Below are positions 25,580 to 34,487 of a stretch of DNA of 64,000 nucleotides, piece after piece. Made by a program: the position numbers and the translations under genes. Positions within the stretch are counted from its first letter, which is position 1. Each line of letters opens with the position of its first letter. This DNA comes from Chitinophaga filiformis (GTDB lineage Bacteria > Bacteroidota > Bacteroidia > Chitinophagales > Chitinophagaceae): contig NZ_CP095855.1 of the NCBI RefSeq assembly GCF_023100805.1, forward strand, positions 7,357,001-7,421,000, read 5' to 3'. Below the pieces are notes generated by a model, which saw nothing but the letters and a program-made list of their open reading frames with translations, did no database searches and was not told where the DNA came from.

Positions 25580-26500
25580 TTACTTTTTCTTACTATAACT
25601 TCCTTCAAAGAAACAACGCACGCCCCTGTAAGCGCCGCATCCTCCTATCTCCCTGATGCTTACCCTGCCGGCAGCAAACTGGAAAGCAATACCGCAGGAA
25701 GATTCCTTGTCTTTGTATTCCCCCTTGTTAGTGCCTGTGAAATGCCCTGTTCCGGACAATTCTCCTTTACAACCTGTTTTATCTTTCGAGAAAGAGATGA
25801 AGAACAGGAATGATTTCGGATCTTCTCCATCGCGGATAGATACGATACTGGTTTCACCGGAAAGATAATCGCCGGACAATTTATGCTTTGCAGGCAGTGT
25901 ATCGATGGGGTTGAAAATCTGGCTGGCAGTGGCATCTCCACTGGTGTTGGTCATGATCAACGTCGTCTTTCCATCTTCCGCAACACCAAAGAAGTCTTCC
26001 CTGATGGCCGTATGGCCCGGACTCAATTCTGTTTCATTCGTGATCTTCACAACCTGGCGACTGTCTATCGAGAAATAATGCTGATCTTTTTTCTCATCCA
26101 CCTTTGCTACGGCCAGGCGGTTCAGGTAATGACCTTTTTTGTCGAGGAAGCACAAATAAGCAGTGCTGGTTGTTTTACCAACCGCTTTTACTACAAAATA
26201 ATTCACGGCAGCGCCGTCGATAGCAGCCAGCGGATAGAATCTGATAACAGTTCCTTCAGGAAAATCAGATTTGCCTAAAGTGTCTACCAGGAACTGTTTC
26301 ATTAATTCCTGCGGAATAGCAACAGAATCAGGTAATTTCTCCCTCAGCGCTTCCGGCGTAAGCTTGTAGGGCAGTTTAGCCTGCGTAAACAATTGGCGGA
26401 AATCTTCAAACGTAAAAGTATCTTTTCCTGCATTCTTCTTTTTCGATCCACAACCGGCCAGTAAACCGATAGTCAACAGCGCTAACACGAGCTTATTCAT
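25580..26500 (-). CDS. Lipoprotein of unknown function
   Basis: I start this gene at ATG 26500 because it gives a clean lipoprotein signal (MNKLVLALLTIGLLAGCGSKKK, Cys17). An upstream in-frame ATG at 26584 would bury that signal. The 306-residue product has no family I can name. It has a helical stretch (FTFEDFRQLFTQAKLPYKLTPEAL), then mainly beta-rich sequence such as VNYFVVKAVGKTTSTAYLCFLDKKGHYLNRLAVAK. The end, ISIREIGGCGAYRGVRCFFEGSYSKKK-like, contains two of its cysteines close together and may form a disulfide. Expected at the periplasmic face of a membrane or on the surface. It is divergent from the DtxR-type regulator, 138 bases apart. Confidence 0.8.
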   Translation of the reverse strand: MNKLVLALLTIGLLAGCGSKKKNAGKDTFTFEDFRQLFTQAKLPYKLTPEALREKLPDSVAIPQELMKQFLVDTLGKSDFPEGTVIRFYPLAAIDGAAVNYFVVKAVGKTTSTAYLCFLDKKGHYLNRLAVAKVDEKKDQHYFSIDSRQVVKITNETELSPGHTAIREDFFGVAEDGKTTLIMTNTSGDATASQIFNPIDTLPAKHKLSGDYLSGETSIVSIRDGEDPKSFLFFISFSKDKTGCKGELSGTGHFTGTNKGEYKDKESSCGIAFQFAAGRVSIREIGGCGAYRGVRCFFEGSYSKKK

Positions 26501-26605
26501 GCGTATATGCTTGTTTATTACGGCCGAAAAGTTAGAGAAAAAAATGATATGATCAAAATAAGGGTATTGCCCGGGCCGTTTCATTTGTAATTCTCACACC
26601 TTTTA

Positions 26606-26621
26606 TTTAGATTTACCTAAA
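26606..26621. promoter_or_regulatory. Candidate DtxR/MntR-type operator
   Basis: TTTAGATTTACCTAAA is an imperfect palindrome with exact outer arms TTTAG/CTAAA. It lies 18 bases upstream of a DtxR-family regulator gene that is followed by an Nramp transporter gene, so autoregulation by metal is likely. No second copy was seen directly before mntH. Confidence 0.55.
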
Positions 26622-26638
26622 CTTTATTTTAAGGAATT

Positions 26639-27301
26639 ATGAATTTGTCGATTGCTGAGGAGAATTACATCAAATCAATCTATAAACTGGAAGAAGACGG
26701 ACAGGACGCGGTTTCGACCAATGCACTAGCCAGCGAGCTGGACACAAAGCCGGCATCGGTGACCGATATGGCTAAAAAACTCAAGGAGAAAAAACTGATC
26801 GAATACGAAAAATACCAGGGTATCAACCTGACTGCGGACGGGAAAAAGGCGGCGCTATCCATCATCCGCAGGCATCGCCTCTGGGAATGTTTCCTGGTAG
26901 ACAAGCTGGCATTCAGCTGGGAAGAGGTACATGAGCTGGCAGAAGAGCTCGAGCATGTGCGCAGCGAAAAGATGACCAACCGTCTCAGCGAGTTCCTGGG
27001 TAACCCACAGATAGATCCTCATGGCGATCCTATTCCTGATGCTCAGGGTAAAATGGGCAAGCCCCGTACACATACGCCGTTGCATAAAGCAAAGGCTAAA
27101 AGACTGGAGGTAGTGGCCGTTTCCGACAAGTCGACCGCACTACTGGAATTCCTGAATGCCAAAGGCATCCGTTTAGGGACGCAACTGGATGTAATAGAAC
27201 GGTATGAGTTTGATAACTCTATCGAACTGAAGATCCGCAATCAACCTGCCTTTACCATTAGCGAGCAGGTCTCAAAAAATATAATGGTCAAACCGATATA
27301 A
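26639..27301 (+). CDS. DtxR-family metal-dependent transcriptional regulator (MntR/IdeR-like)
   Basis: The 220 residues give the full three-part family layout. There is an N-terminal winged helix (EENYIKSIYKLEED, DTKPASVTDMAKKLKEKKLIEYEKYQGINLT, about 1-62), then a metal-binding and dimerisation domain (RRHRLWECFLVDKLAFSWEEVHELAEELEHV, with candidate ligands Glu and His and GNPQIDPHGDPIPD). A C-terminal FeoA/SH3-like domain follows (about 150-220). Presence of the SH3-like part is more like IdeR/DtxR than Bacillus MntR. It likely represses uptake of Mn or Fe when the metal is abundant; the 110-base-downstream mntH is the obvious target. Confidence 0.92.
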   Translation: MNLSIAEENYIKSIYKLEEDGQDAVSTNALASELDTKPASVTDMAKKLKEKKLIEYEKYQGINLTADGKKAALSIIRRHRLWECFLVDKLAFSWEEVHELAEELEHVRSEKMTNRLSEFLGNPQIDPHGDPIPDAQGKMGKPRTHTPLHKAKAKRLEVVAVSDKSTALLEFLNAKGIRLGTQLDVIERYEFDNSIELKIRNQPAFTISEQVSKNIMVKPI

Positions 27302-27410
27302 AGCAGTCAGCAGACAATACATCCGGCTATTAACACGCATACAGGTCACTCATGACACATGTACAACGGACAACCCGGACAGCGATCTGCGGCTGCATAA
27401 CAGCTAACAT

Positions 27411-29288
27411 ATGAATCATCAGCACACATCGTTAGGCGAAGTTCATCAAAGTGTAGACACTACTGTGCCCAGCACGAGCCGCTGGCGCAAACTACTGGCA
27501 TTTTTCGGTCCGGCATACCTGGTCAGCGTAGGTTACATGGATCCGGGCAACTGGGCCACAGACCTGGCAGGCGGTAGCCAATACGGTTATAAATTGCTGT
27601 GGGTGCTCCTGATGAGCAACCTCATGGCCCTGTTGCTGCAATCACTGAGTGCCCGCCTGGGCATTGTACGCGGAAGGGACCTGGCACAGGCCAACCGCGA
27701 AACCTACCCCGCAGGCGTTAATTTCATCTTATACATACTGGCGGAAGTAGCCATTGCAGCTACAGACCTGGCAGAAGTGCTGGGTATGGCCATCGGTATA
27801 CAATTGCTCACCGGCCTGCCCCTGCAATGGGGCGTTAGCATTACCGTGCTGGACACCTTCCTGCTGCTGGTATTACAGCGCTATGGCATCCGGAAGATGG
27901 AAGCCTTTATCATTGCCCTGGTGGCTATAGTAGGCATCTCCTTCCTTGCTGAACTGGTAATGGCGAAGCCTGTGCTGGGTGAAGTGGTGACAGGATTCGT
28001 ACCTTCCATCCCCGACAATGCTGCACTATATATTGCAATCGGTATCATAGGCGCAACAGTGATGCCGCACAATCTTTACCTGCATTCTGCACTCGTGCAG
28101 ACCCGTAAGATACAACGTGACGAAAAGGGTATCCGGCAGGCACTGAAGCTCAATTTCATCGATAGCGCGGTAGCTCTGAACCTGGCCTTCTTCGTGAACG
28201 CAGCCATCCTGATACTGGCAGCGGCTGTATTCTTCAAAACGGGGCGTACAGACATTGCCGAAATACAGGATGCGCATCAGCTGCTGGAAGGCCTGCTGGG
28301 CAATAAATGGGCCCCTGCCCTCTTTGCCATTGCGTTGATTGCAGCCGGGCAAAGCTCCACCGTAACCGGTACACTGGCGGGACAGATCGTAATGGAAGGT
28401 TACCTGCGCCTGCGTATCAACCCCTGGCTGCGCCGCCTGCTTACCCGACTGCTGGCTATCATTCCGGCCCTCTTCGTGATCCTCATTGCCGGTCCGGAAA
28501 AGGTAGGCGAACTCCTGGTATTCAGCCAGGTGCTGCTTAGCTTACAGTTAGGCTTTGCGATCATTCCCCTCATACATTTTGTAAGCGATAAAAAGACCAT
28601 GGGCAGCTATGCTGTTGGTCCGCTGGTAAAAGTGATCAGCTGGATCATCACCGCTGTGCTGGTGTACCTCAACACACGCATGGTGTATACAGAAGCAGCA
28701 AAGTATATCAGCAACAATGGTAACATCTGGGTAGACATCCTGATCATTGCTGCAGGCCTGGGTTTCCTGTCATTGATCGTTATTACGATCGCTTATCCGC
28801 TTATCAGCCGTTATCAACAGAAAGCATCCTCACGTATCCATACCACGCCCGATTTCTCACTCGGCGATATTCAACCGCCGGTTTATAACCGTATAGCACT
28901 GGCGCTGGACTTCAGCAGGGACGATGAAAGGATCATCTCCAATGCGCTGGCGCATGGCAACCCGATGACGGAATATTTGCTCATACATGTTGTTGAAAGC
29001 GCCTCTGCGCGATACCTTGGAAGGGAGTCTGACGACTTTGAAACGCGGAAAGACAAAGAGCAGATGCAGGCCTACATCTCATTACTGCACGCAAGGAATA
29101 TCAGGGCCAAAGGCCTGCTGGGCTACCGGCACCGTGCGGAAGAAATTGTGAGGATCGTGAAGGAAGAAAGGGCTGATTTCCTGGTGCTGGGCGGCCATGG
29201 ACATACCGGTATCAAAGACTGGATCTATGGAGAGACGACCAACCAGGTAAGACATAAGGTAAGAATACCCGTATTGGTCGTACAATAA
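27411..29288 (+). CDS. mntH: Nramp-family divalent metal transporter fused to a universal stress protein domain
   Basis: The first 470 residues form an Nramp (MntH) transporter. TM1 carries the metal-binding motif DPGN (Asp44-Asn47 in VGYMDPGNWATDLAGGS), TM6 carries MPHNLYLHSALV, and about 11 hydrophobic segments are seen. It imports Mn2+ (perhaps Fe2+) with protons. Residues about 480-625 are a UspA domain with the nucleotide-binding pattern in LVLGGHGHTGIKDWIYGETTNQV and the final strand VRIPVLVVQ. At 625 residues it is some 200 longer than E. coli MntH because of this fusion. The Usp part may sense ATP or stress and tune transport; that is inference. The regulator gene upstream supports metal control. 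Confidence 0.93.
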   Translation: MNHQHTSLGEVHQSVDTTVPSTSRWRKLLAFFGPAYLVSVGYMDPGNWATDLAGGSQYGYKLLWVLLMSNLMALLLQSLSARLGIVRGRDLAQANRETYPAGVNFILYILAEVAIAATDLAEVLGMAIGIQLLTGLPLQWGVSITVLDTFLLLVLQRYGIRKMEAFIIALVAIVGISFLAELVMAKPVLGEVVTGFVPSIPDNAALYIAIGIIGATVMPHNLYLHSALVQTRKIQRDEKGIRQALKLNFIDSAVALNLAFFVNAAILILAAAVFFKTGRTDIAEIQDAHQLLEGLLGNKWAPALFAIALIAAGQSSTVTGTLAGQIVMEGYLRLRINPWLRRLLTRLLAIIPALFVILIAGPEKVGELLVFSQVLLSLQLGFAIIPLIHFVSDKKTMGSYAVGPLVKVISWIITAVLVYLNTRMVYTEAAKYISNNGNIWVDILIIAAGLGFLSLIVITIAYPLISRYQQKASSRIHTTPDFSLGDIQPPVYNRIALALDFSRDDERIISNALAHGNPMTEYLLIHVVESASARYLGRESDDFETRKDKEQMQAYISLLHARNIRAKGLLGYRHRAEEIVRIVKEERADFLVLGGHGHTGIKDWIYGETTNQVRHKVRIPVLVVQ

Positions 29289-29291
29289 AAA

Positions 29292-29325
29292 GAAAGGGAA
29301 AGATGACCAGCATCTCTCCCTCTTC
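29292..29325 (-). terminator. Terminator between convergent mntH and the LytTR regulator gene
   Basis: AGGGAAAGATG (29295-29305) pairs with CATCTCTCCCT (29311-29321) with one mismatch. On the minus strand the stem is followed by TTTCTTTTTATT, so it mainly stops the minus-strand operon; on the plus side the tail is CTTCTCC, weaker. Confidence 0.65.
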
Positions 29326-29346
29326 TCCTGAAAAAAGCAATATATC

Positions 29347-30087
29347 TTATAATCCCAGCGCTGCTTTCAGCCTTGGATATCCTGTCTTGCTTACCGGTAC
29401 TTTAGCGCCGGTCTTTAAAATGGCCAGGTGGTTTTCCTTTTCATAAGGTTCAATACGCGTCACCTGGTTGATGTTCAGCATATAGGAACGGTGTACACGC
29501 GCAAACTGTTGCGGGTCCAGCGATTTCTCGAAGAACTGCATGGTTTTGTTCTTCAGGAAAGTTCCTTCCGGTGTCACTATTTTTACATAATCATCTGCAG
29601 CTTCCAGGTAGTGTATATCCTGTACAGGAATGATCTTGATCTTGCCATTGAGCTTCACCACTACCCTGTTACTCTGCATTGGTGATGATGCAGCTGTTTC
29701 CAGCACGGCAGCAGTTTGCTGCAGTTCATCGGCTGCACGACGGTCCAGCCATTTCTGCACAGCCTTATCAAAACGTTCTTTTGAAAATGGTTTCAGCAGA
29801 TAGTCTATGGCGTTCACTTCAAAAGCACGGATAGCATGTTCTTCAAACGCGGTAGTGAATATCACAGCCGGCAACTCTTCCACCAGCTCCAGCATTTCAA
29901 AGCCATTGATCTTAGGCATCTGTACATCCAGGAAGATGATATCAGGCTGCTGTTGTTGTATGGCCTTCAACCCCTCAAATCCATCCCCACATTCCTGCAT
30001 CAGTTGCAGCTGCGGAAACGACTGCAGGTATTCCTTCACGATCTCACGCGCCAGGGGCTCGTCATCAATTATTACTGCTTTTATCAT
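29347..30087 (-). CDS. LytTR-family response regulator
   Basis: The 246-residue protein has a receiver domain (1-120) with the acidic pair DDE (residues 8-10), phospho-acceptor Asp54 in IIFLDVQMPKINGFEML, and the conserved Lys in NAIDYLLKPFSKERF. A LytTR DNA-binding domain follows (about 145-246: NGKIKIIPVQDIHYLEAADDYVKIVTPEG, FARVHRSYMLNINQVTRIEP). It is controlled by the kinase encoded just upstream, whose gene it overlaps by 23 bases. Targets unknown; the operon's LiaF-like gene points to the envelope. Confidence 0.95.
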   Translation of the reverse strand: MIKAVIIDDEPLAREIVKEYLQSFPQLQLMQECGDGFEGLKAIQQQQPDIIFLDVQMPKINGFEMLELVEELPAVIFTTAFEEHAIRAFEVNAIDYLLKPFSKERFDKAVQKWLDRRAADELQQTAAVLETAASSPMQSNRVVVKLNGKIKIIPVQDIHYLEAADDYVKIVTPEGTFLKNKTMQFFEKSLDPQQFARVHRSYMLNINQVTRIEPYEKENHLAILKTGAKVPVSKTGYPRLKAALGL

Positions 30088-31123
30088 ATAGTTGCGGCAC
30101 TTTAATCAGGGTAGTAAAAATGTTTTCATTTGCTTTTGTTTCAAGCAGGTCTTTTCTGCCAAATAACAGATAGAGCCGCCGTTCGATAGATGAAAGCCCG
30201 AATCCTGTACCAGCGCGTGTTTGCAGTTCAGGATCAAAAGGGTTCTGCACCTGTATATAGAGCACGTCATCTGTCTGCCATGCTGTAATTGAAATGGTGA
30301 TAGATTCTGTTGTATCGTATAGCCCGTACTTGATGGCGTTCTCCACGACGGGTTGCAGGAGCATCGGCGGGAGCATTAAACGGCCCGCATCATCATCCGC
30401 AGTAATGGCTGTCGATAAACGGTGACCAAAACGCACTTTCTCAATGTCAAGATATAATTGCAGATACTGTAATTCTTCCGGCAGAAAGATCCATTGCTGG
30501 TCTTCGCGTTTGAGCGTGCCCCGCAGAAAATCGCTCAGCTTCAGCACCATTTCCCTGGCCTGTTGCGGACGTAGTGCGATCAGCGCATTGATAGAGTTCA
30601 GACTGTTGAACAGGAAATGCGGTTGCAGCTGCTGTCTCAGTTTATACAGTTCCGCTTCTCTCGCCATCCGCTCTGTAGCTTCTTTACGCGACAGCTCTTC
30701 CCGCTGGTCTTCCATGCTGTACCACATCATGTTTTTGAAACCCAGTGCCGTGATCACCAGCCAGCCTATAATGAAGCGTACAGGAAGCGCGGTGATCAGC
30801 CATGTCTGATAGTACGCCGCTGAGTCAAAAACATGGTAGAGGGTACAGTAACTAAATGTTTCCCATACAATAGTAAGTGCTGTGCAGTAGGCCAGCAGGA
30901 AAATGTATTTCCCTTTTGCCGGCCGGTAATGCGACATACTGAAACAAAGCGCTACTCCCGCCAAAGCCAGCAACACATTGTGCACCACGCTGTCTGTCCA
31001 GGCAATACTGTCACTGATATTAAACCAGCATATCAACAGGTAGGCATGCAGGATGGTGAACACGTAGCTCGTACCTATTAAAGCCCATCTGAAAGATCTG
31101 TTTGCCAGTAGTGGATTTGCCAA
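30065..31123 (-). CDS. Membrane sensor histidine kinase of the LytS/YehU type (His_kinase PF06580)
   Basis: The 352 residues include four N-terminal membrane segments (about residues 12-130, for example YVFTILHAYLLICWF and FIIGWLVITALGF), a short coiled linker, and the His_kinase box QLQPHFLFNSLNSINALIAL, whose His is autophosphorylated. The ATP-binding region has MLLQPVVENAIKYGL (N box) and AGTGFGLSSIERRL (G box). No sensor domain other than the membrane part is seen, so it may sense lipid-phase or membrane-protein signals. The most upstream start in frame is a TTG (31123); no ATG nearby fits better. It forms a pair with the overlapping response regulator gene. Confidence 0.93.
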   Translation of the reverse strand: MANPLLANRSFRWALIGTSYVFTILHAYLLICWFNISDSIAWTDSVVHNVLLALAGVALCFSMSHYRPAKGKYIFLLAYCTALTIVWETFSYCTLYHVFDSAAYYQTWLITALPVRFIIGWLVITALGFKNMMWYSMEDQREELSRKEATERMAREAELYKLRQQLQPHFLFNSLNSINALIALRPQQAREMVLKLSDFLRGTLKREDQQWIFLPEELQYLQLYLDIEKVRFGHRLSTAITADDDAGRLMLPPMLLQPVVENAIKYGLYDTTESITISITAWQTDDVLYIQVQNPFDPELQTRAGTGFGLSSIERRLYLLFGRKDLLETKANENIFTTLIKVPQLYDKSSNN

Positions 31124-31148
31124 AGAGTGTTGAATAAAGATTAAATAA

Positions 31149-31502
31149 TTAGGCGCGAACGTCCAGCAATTGCTGCCCTTTCAGGTGATTCGCCTTTACC
31201 TGCATCCAGGAAATATATGCGTTGGCATCTCCTGGTTCTTCAATACGGGAATAGAGTTCCATTCCGTCGCCCAGGTTGTCCAGCCCATTCACTTCGGGTA
31301 CGCTGATGAAACGCCATTCTACCAGTTCCTGTCTTTGATTCCTGAAAGCGTATTGTTCCTGCAATCCCATCTCGCTTGCACGTTTCCATGCTTCATCCCG
31401 CGTGTTTGCACTTATCAGGCGTAATTGTTCATCAAACTGTGGGTTATGTTCTCCTTTTCCGGTGATGATCTGGTAAACGATCTTCGCTACAAACCATTGC
31501 AT
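31149..31502 (-). CDS. DUF4288-domain protein
   Basis: This 117-residue soluble protein matches the DUF4288 pattern. It starts MQWFVAKIVYQIITG with the conserved aromatic strand, then EQLRLISANTRDEAWKRASEMG, then EWRFISVPEVNGLDNLGDGMELYSRIEEP. Function unknown. It sits between the LiaF-like gene (34 bases upstream) and the kinase gene (25 bases downstream) on the same strand and is probably in the same transcript. Confidence 0.8.
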   Translation of the reverse strand: MQWFVAKIVYQIITGKGEHNPQFDEQLRLISANTRDEAWKRASEMGLQEQYAFRNQRQELVEWRFISVPEVNGLDNLGDGMELYSRIEEPGDANAYISWMQVKANHLKGQQLLDVRA

Positions 31503-31536
31503 AAAATATGATTATTAGAGGATGAAATAAAGTTGA

Positions 31537-32307
31537 TCAGATATAGTTTTTGATTTCAATTCCACCGAAGATGCAGGTGCCTTTGATCACGAAGATCTTC
31601 TCGGAATTGTTGGCCAGCAGCTCTACAGGGCGTTTGTCGGTCACGCCGCCCATAATGGTGTGCATATCCAGGCGTACGTCCCAGTTGGCAGGAACGATCA
31701 GTTCAATGCCGCCGAAGATGCAGGTAGCATCAAACTCGATCCTGTCCTGGAAGTCGGCCTGTATCAGGTTAAAATCGGCGCCACCAAAGATGGCTACTAC
31801 CTTGCCGCCTTTAAACTGTTTGGATACCACTACCCTGTTCTCTCCGCTGAAAATAACGGAAGAGTCAATATAATCTTCTACAGTGGTGCCGGGGGGCAAT
31901 ACCCGCCTGTCTTTCAGGGTCGATTCCTGTCTTTTCCCGAATATCAGGGCCAGGCCTACAACAGTAAAGACAGCTGGCCATATGAAACGGGTCACATCAT
32001 ATGTGAGATAGACATACTCCTTTATCATGAAAATGGTGCCTACGAGTATCATGATCAGGCCGCCCCAGTTCTTGAACTGGCTCATTACCAGCACAATGGC
32101 CCCGATAGCGATCAGTAATGTCTGCCAGGAAAATACCCAACCGGGAACATTAGGATCGAGGGTTCTCACAAAGAGGAAAAGACCGATCAGTAAAAAGATG
32201 AAGCCTTTGCCGGATTTATAACCCTCATTTCTATCAGCTCTTCTCAGCGATCTTTCGGCTCTCCTTTCTGCCCGTCTTTCGTCTTTCGTATATTCTTGGT
32301 TATCCAT
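31537..32307 (-). CDS. LiaF-like membrane protein with cell-wall-stress response domain
   Basis: The 256-residue protein has a charged N-tail (ERRAERSLRRADRN), then four tightly packed membrane segments (about 30-125: IFLLIGLFLFVRTL, LLIAIGAIVLVMS, GGLIMILVGTIFM, FIWPAVFTVVGLALIFG). The C-terminal beta-helical domain (about 160-256) shows repeated glycine-rich turns: IFGGADFNLIQADF, CIFGGIELIVPANWDVRLD, MGGVTDKRP and CIFGGIEIK. This matches LiaF/VraT-type proteins; Bacillus LiaF inhibits the LiaRS envelope-stress system. First gene of a four-gene operon ending in a LytS-LytTR pair, suggesting similar control with a different kinase class. Confidence 0.88.
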   Translation of the reverse strand: MDNQEYTKDERRAERRAERSLRRADRNEGYKSGKGFIFLLIGLFLFVRTLDPNVPGWVFSWQTLLIAIGAIVLVMSQFKNWGGLIMILVGTIFMIKEYVYLTYDVTRFIWPAVFTVVGLALIFGKRQESTLKDRRVLPPGTTVEDYIDSSVIFSGENRVVVSKQFKGGKVVAIFGGADFNLIQADFQDRIEFDATCIFGGIELIVPANWDVRLDMHTIMGGVTDKRPVELLANNSEKIFVIKGTCIFGGIEIKNYI

Positions 32308-32422
32308 AGATTTTTAACATTTACGGTACAAACTTAGGAAGAGCCTGTGGGTTACGAAAGCCTATTTAGGCTAACAGGTTGTTCATTCCCGGTAAAAGGC
32401 ATGAAAAAGGCGGTAAAAATGA

Positions 32423-33130
32423 TCATTGCAGGATGGCCTCCATTATACCGGCTAATTTACCGGCCCAGAGGGCCATTTCCTTACCAGAATAATGTAATCC
32501 GTCGCTGGCCACCAGGCTGGGATCTCCGGCGGCCTGGCGGCTGTCGGCAGTAATATCGAGGTAATGTACCCGGAATTTCTTTGCAATCGTCTTATTAGCG
32601 GCGTTAAAAGCGTCTATTTCATCGGCAATCTGTTGCCTGTCGCGGCCTTCAGCAAAAGGCACTACTCCCCAGTCGGGAATAGATAGTACCACCACCCTGT
32701 CGGAATGGCCGCCGGCAAACCGGATAGCCTGCTGCAGCAGCCGGGTGAATTCCGTCTTATATTCGGCTACGCTGCGGCCCCTGTATTGGTTATTTACACC
32801 TATGAGCAGGCTTACCACACTGAAGGTATCGGTAATAGCGGCCTGGTTGACGGCAGCTTCCAGTTCATCTGTGGTCCATCCTGTTTTGGCAATAATGCGG
32901 GGAGGAGCAATGGTAATACCCTTTCCGGCCAGCAGCCTGGCCGTCTGCACGGGAAAACGGTGCTCTTCCGGCACGCTTTCTCCGATCGTATAACTGTCTC
33001 CCAGGGCCAGATAGGTGAAATTGCTGACACTAGTGTCCTGGGTGCTGTGATTACCCGGTATCATAGGGATCTCTTCTTTTTTTGCAGCTAAAAATAAGAA
33101 AAAGACCATAGACCATATATAGTAGCCCAT
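32423..33130 (-). CDS. SGNH/GDSL-type esterase, probably exported
   Basis: The 235-residue protein shows the SGNH blocks. Block I is LALGDSYTIGE with the catalytic Ser, and block III is LLIGVNNQYRGR (Asn-Asn rather than the usual Asn-Asp). Block V is ASDGLHYSGKEM with the catalytic Asp and His. The first 16 residues (YYIWSMVFFLFLAA) are hydrophobic and may act as a signal or anchor. Enzymes of this group remove acyl groups from carbohydrates, lipids or peptidoglycan; substrate unknown. It is divergent from the icd gene, 66 bases apart. Confidence 0.87.
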   Translation of the reverse strand: MGYYIWSMVFFLFLAAKKEEIPMIPGNHSTQDTSVSNFTYLALGDSYTIGESVPEEHRFPVQTARLLAGKGITIAPPRIIAKTGWTTDELEAAVNQAAITDTFSVVSLLIGVNNQYRGRSVAEYKTEFTRLLQQAIRFAGGHSDRVVVLSIPDWGVVPFAEGRDRQQIADEIDAFNAANKTIAKKFRVHYLDITADSRQAAGDPSLVASDGLHYSGKEMALWAGKLAGIMEAILQ

Positions 33131-33196
33131 AAGATGTGTGGATTCCGTACCTTTGCGGCGATTAATTAATTACGAAACTCGTAAAGAAACTGTTTT

Positions 33197-34462
33197 ATGC
33201 CGGCAGAAAAAATATCAATGACCAATGGCCAGTTGCAGGTGCCTAATCATCCCATTATTCCATTCATAGAAGGTGACGGAATAGGACCTGATATCTGGCG
33301 GGCGAGTGTGCGTGTATTTGACGCCGCTGTTGAAAAAGCCTATGGTGGAAAAAGAAAGATAGAATGGAAAGAGGTGCTGGCTGGGGAAAAAGCCTTTCAG
33401 CAGACGGGGGAATGGCTGCCAAAAGCAACACTGGATGCATTTAAAGAGTACCTGGTATCCATCAAGGGACCATTGTCCACACCGGTAGGTGGCGGTATCC
33501 GCTCCCTGAACGTGGCTATGCGCCAGGAACTGGACCTTTATGCATGTGTACGCCCTGTACGTTGGTTTGATAAAGTGCCTTCCCCGGTGAAACATCCGGA
33601 AAAGGTAGATATGGTGATCTTCCGCGAGAACACTGAAGATATCTATGCCGGTATAGAATATATGTACGGAACACCGGAAGCTGAAAAGCTCCTGAACTTC
33701 CTGCAGAACGAAATGGGCGTGAAGAAGATCCGTTTCCCGGAAACTTCTTCCCTCGGCATCAAGCCTGTATCCAAAGAAGGTACTGAAAGGCTGGTACGTG
33801 CAGCACTGAAATATGCGCTGGAACAGAAACTGCCTTCCCTGACCCTGGTGCATAAGGGCAACATCATGAAATTTACCGAAGGCGGCTTCAAAAACTGGGG
33901 TTATGAACTGGCTGTACGTGAATTTGGCGACAAGGTATATACCTGGGAACAGTGGGAAGCTACCAAAAAAGCCAGTGGTGAAGAAGAAGCCAACAAAGAA
34001 CTGAATGTAGCTATTGCACATAAAAAACTGATCGTGAAAGATGTTATCGCCGATAACTTCCTTCAGCAGATCCTCCTGGCGCCACAGGATTACTCCGTAG
34101 TGGCTACCCTGAACCTGAACGGCGACTATATCTCCGACGCGCTTGCTGCTGCAGTAGGCGGTATCGGTATCGCCCCGGGCGCCAATATCAATTATCTGAC
34201 CGGTCATGCTGTATTTGAAGCTACACACGGTACTGCGCCCCGCTTCGCCAATACAGATACTATGAACCCAAGCTCCGTTATCCTCAGCGGCGTAATGATG
34301 CTGGAATACATGGGCTGGAAAGAAGCCGCCGATACTATTACACACGGCCTCAGCACTGCGATTGCACGTAAACGTGTGACCATAGACTTCTACAAGCTGA
34401 TGGATGATGCTACCCTGGTAAAAACCAGTGAATTTGCAGATGAAGTGATCAAACACCTGTAA
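33197..34462 (+). CDS. icd: Isocitrate dehydrogenase, bacterial (type I) homodimeric class
   Basis: The 421-residue enzyme closely follows E. coli Icd, which oxidises isocitrate to 2-oxoglutarate in the TCA cycle. It shows PFIEGDGIGPDIW, GPLSTPVGGGIRSLNVAMRQELDLY with the substrate-binding Ser in RSLN, DMVIFRENTEDIYAGIEY, LVHKGNIMKFTEGGF and FEATHGTAPRF. The coenzyme residues are unusual. E. coli Lys344, Tyr345, Val351, Tyr391 and Arg395 correspond here to Arg, Phe, Met, Ile and Lys, matching neither the usual NADP set nor the Asp-Ile set of NAD enzymes. A second isocitrate dehydrogenase of another class follows 191 bases downstream. A TACCTTTG -7 element lies at 33148-33155. Confidence 0.95.
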   Translation: MPAEKISMTNGQLQVPNHPIIPFIEGDGIGPDIWRASVRVFDAAVEKAYGGKRKIEWKEVLAGEKAFQQTGEWLPKATLDAFKEYLVSIKGPLSTPVGGGIRSLNVAMRQELDLYACVRPVRWFDKVPSPVKHPEKVDMVIFRENTEDIYAGIEYMYGTPEAEKLLNFLQNEMGVKKIRFPETSSLGIKPVSKEGTERLVRAALKYALEQKLPSLTLVHKGNIMKFTEGGFKNWGYELAVREFGDKVYTWEQWEATKKASGEEEANKELNVAIAHKKLIVKDVIADNFLQQILLAPQDYSVVATLNLNGDYISDALAAAVGGIGIAPGANINYLTGHAVFEATHGTAPRFANTDTMNPSSVILSGVMMLEYMGWKEAADTITHGLSTAIARKRVTIDFYKLMDDATLVKTSEFADEVIKHL

Positions 34463-34487
34463 CCCGAGGGGATACACAAAGACATAT

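Noticed and set aside
33215..34477. 420-codon minus-strand ORF
   Set aside because: It lies fully antisense to icd, has no family motif, and is explained by codon bias of the real gene.
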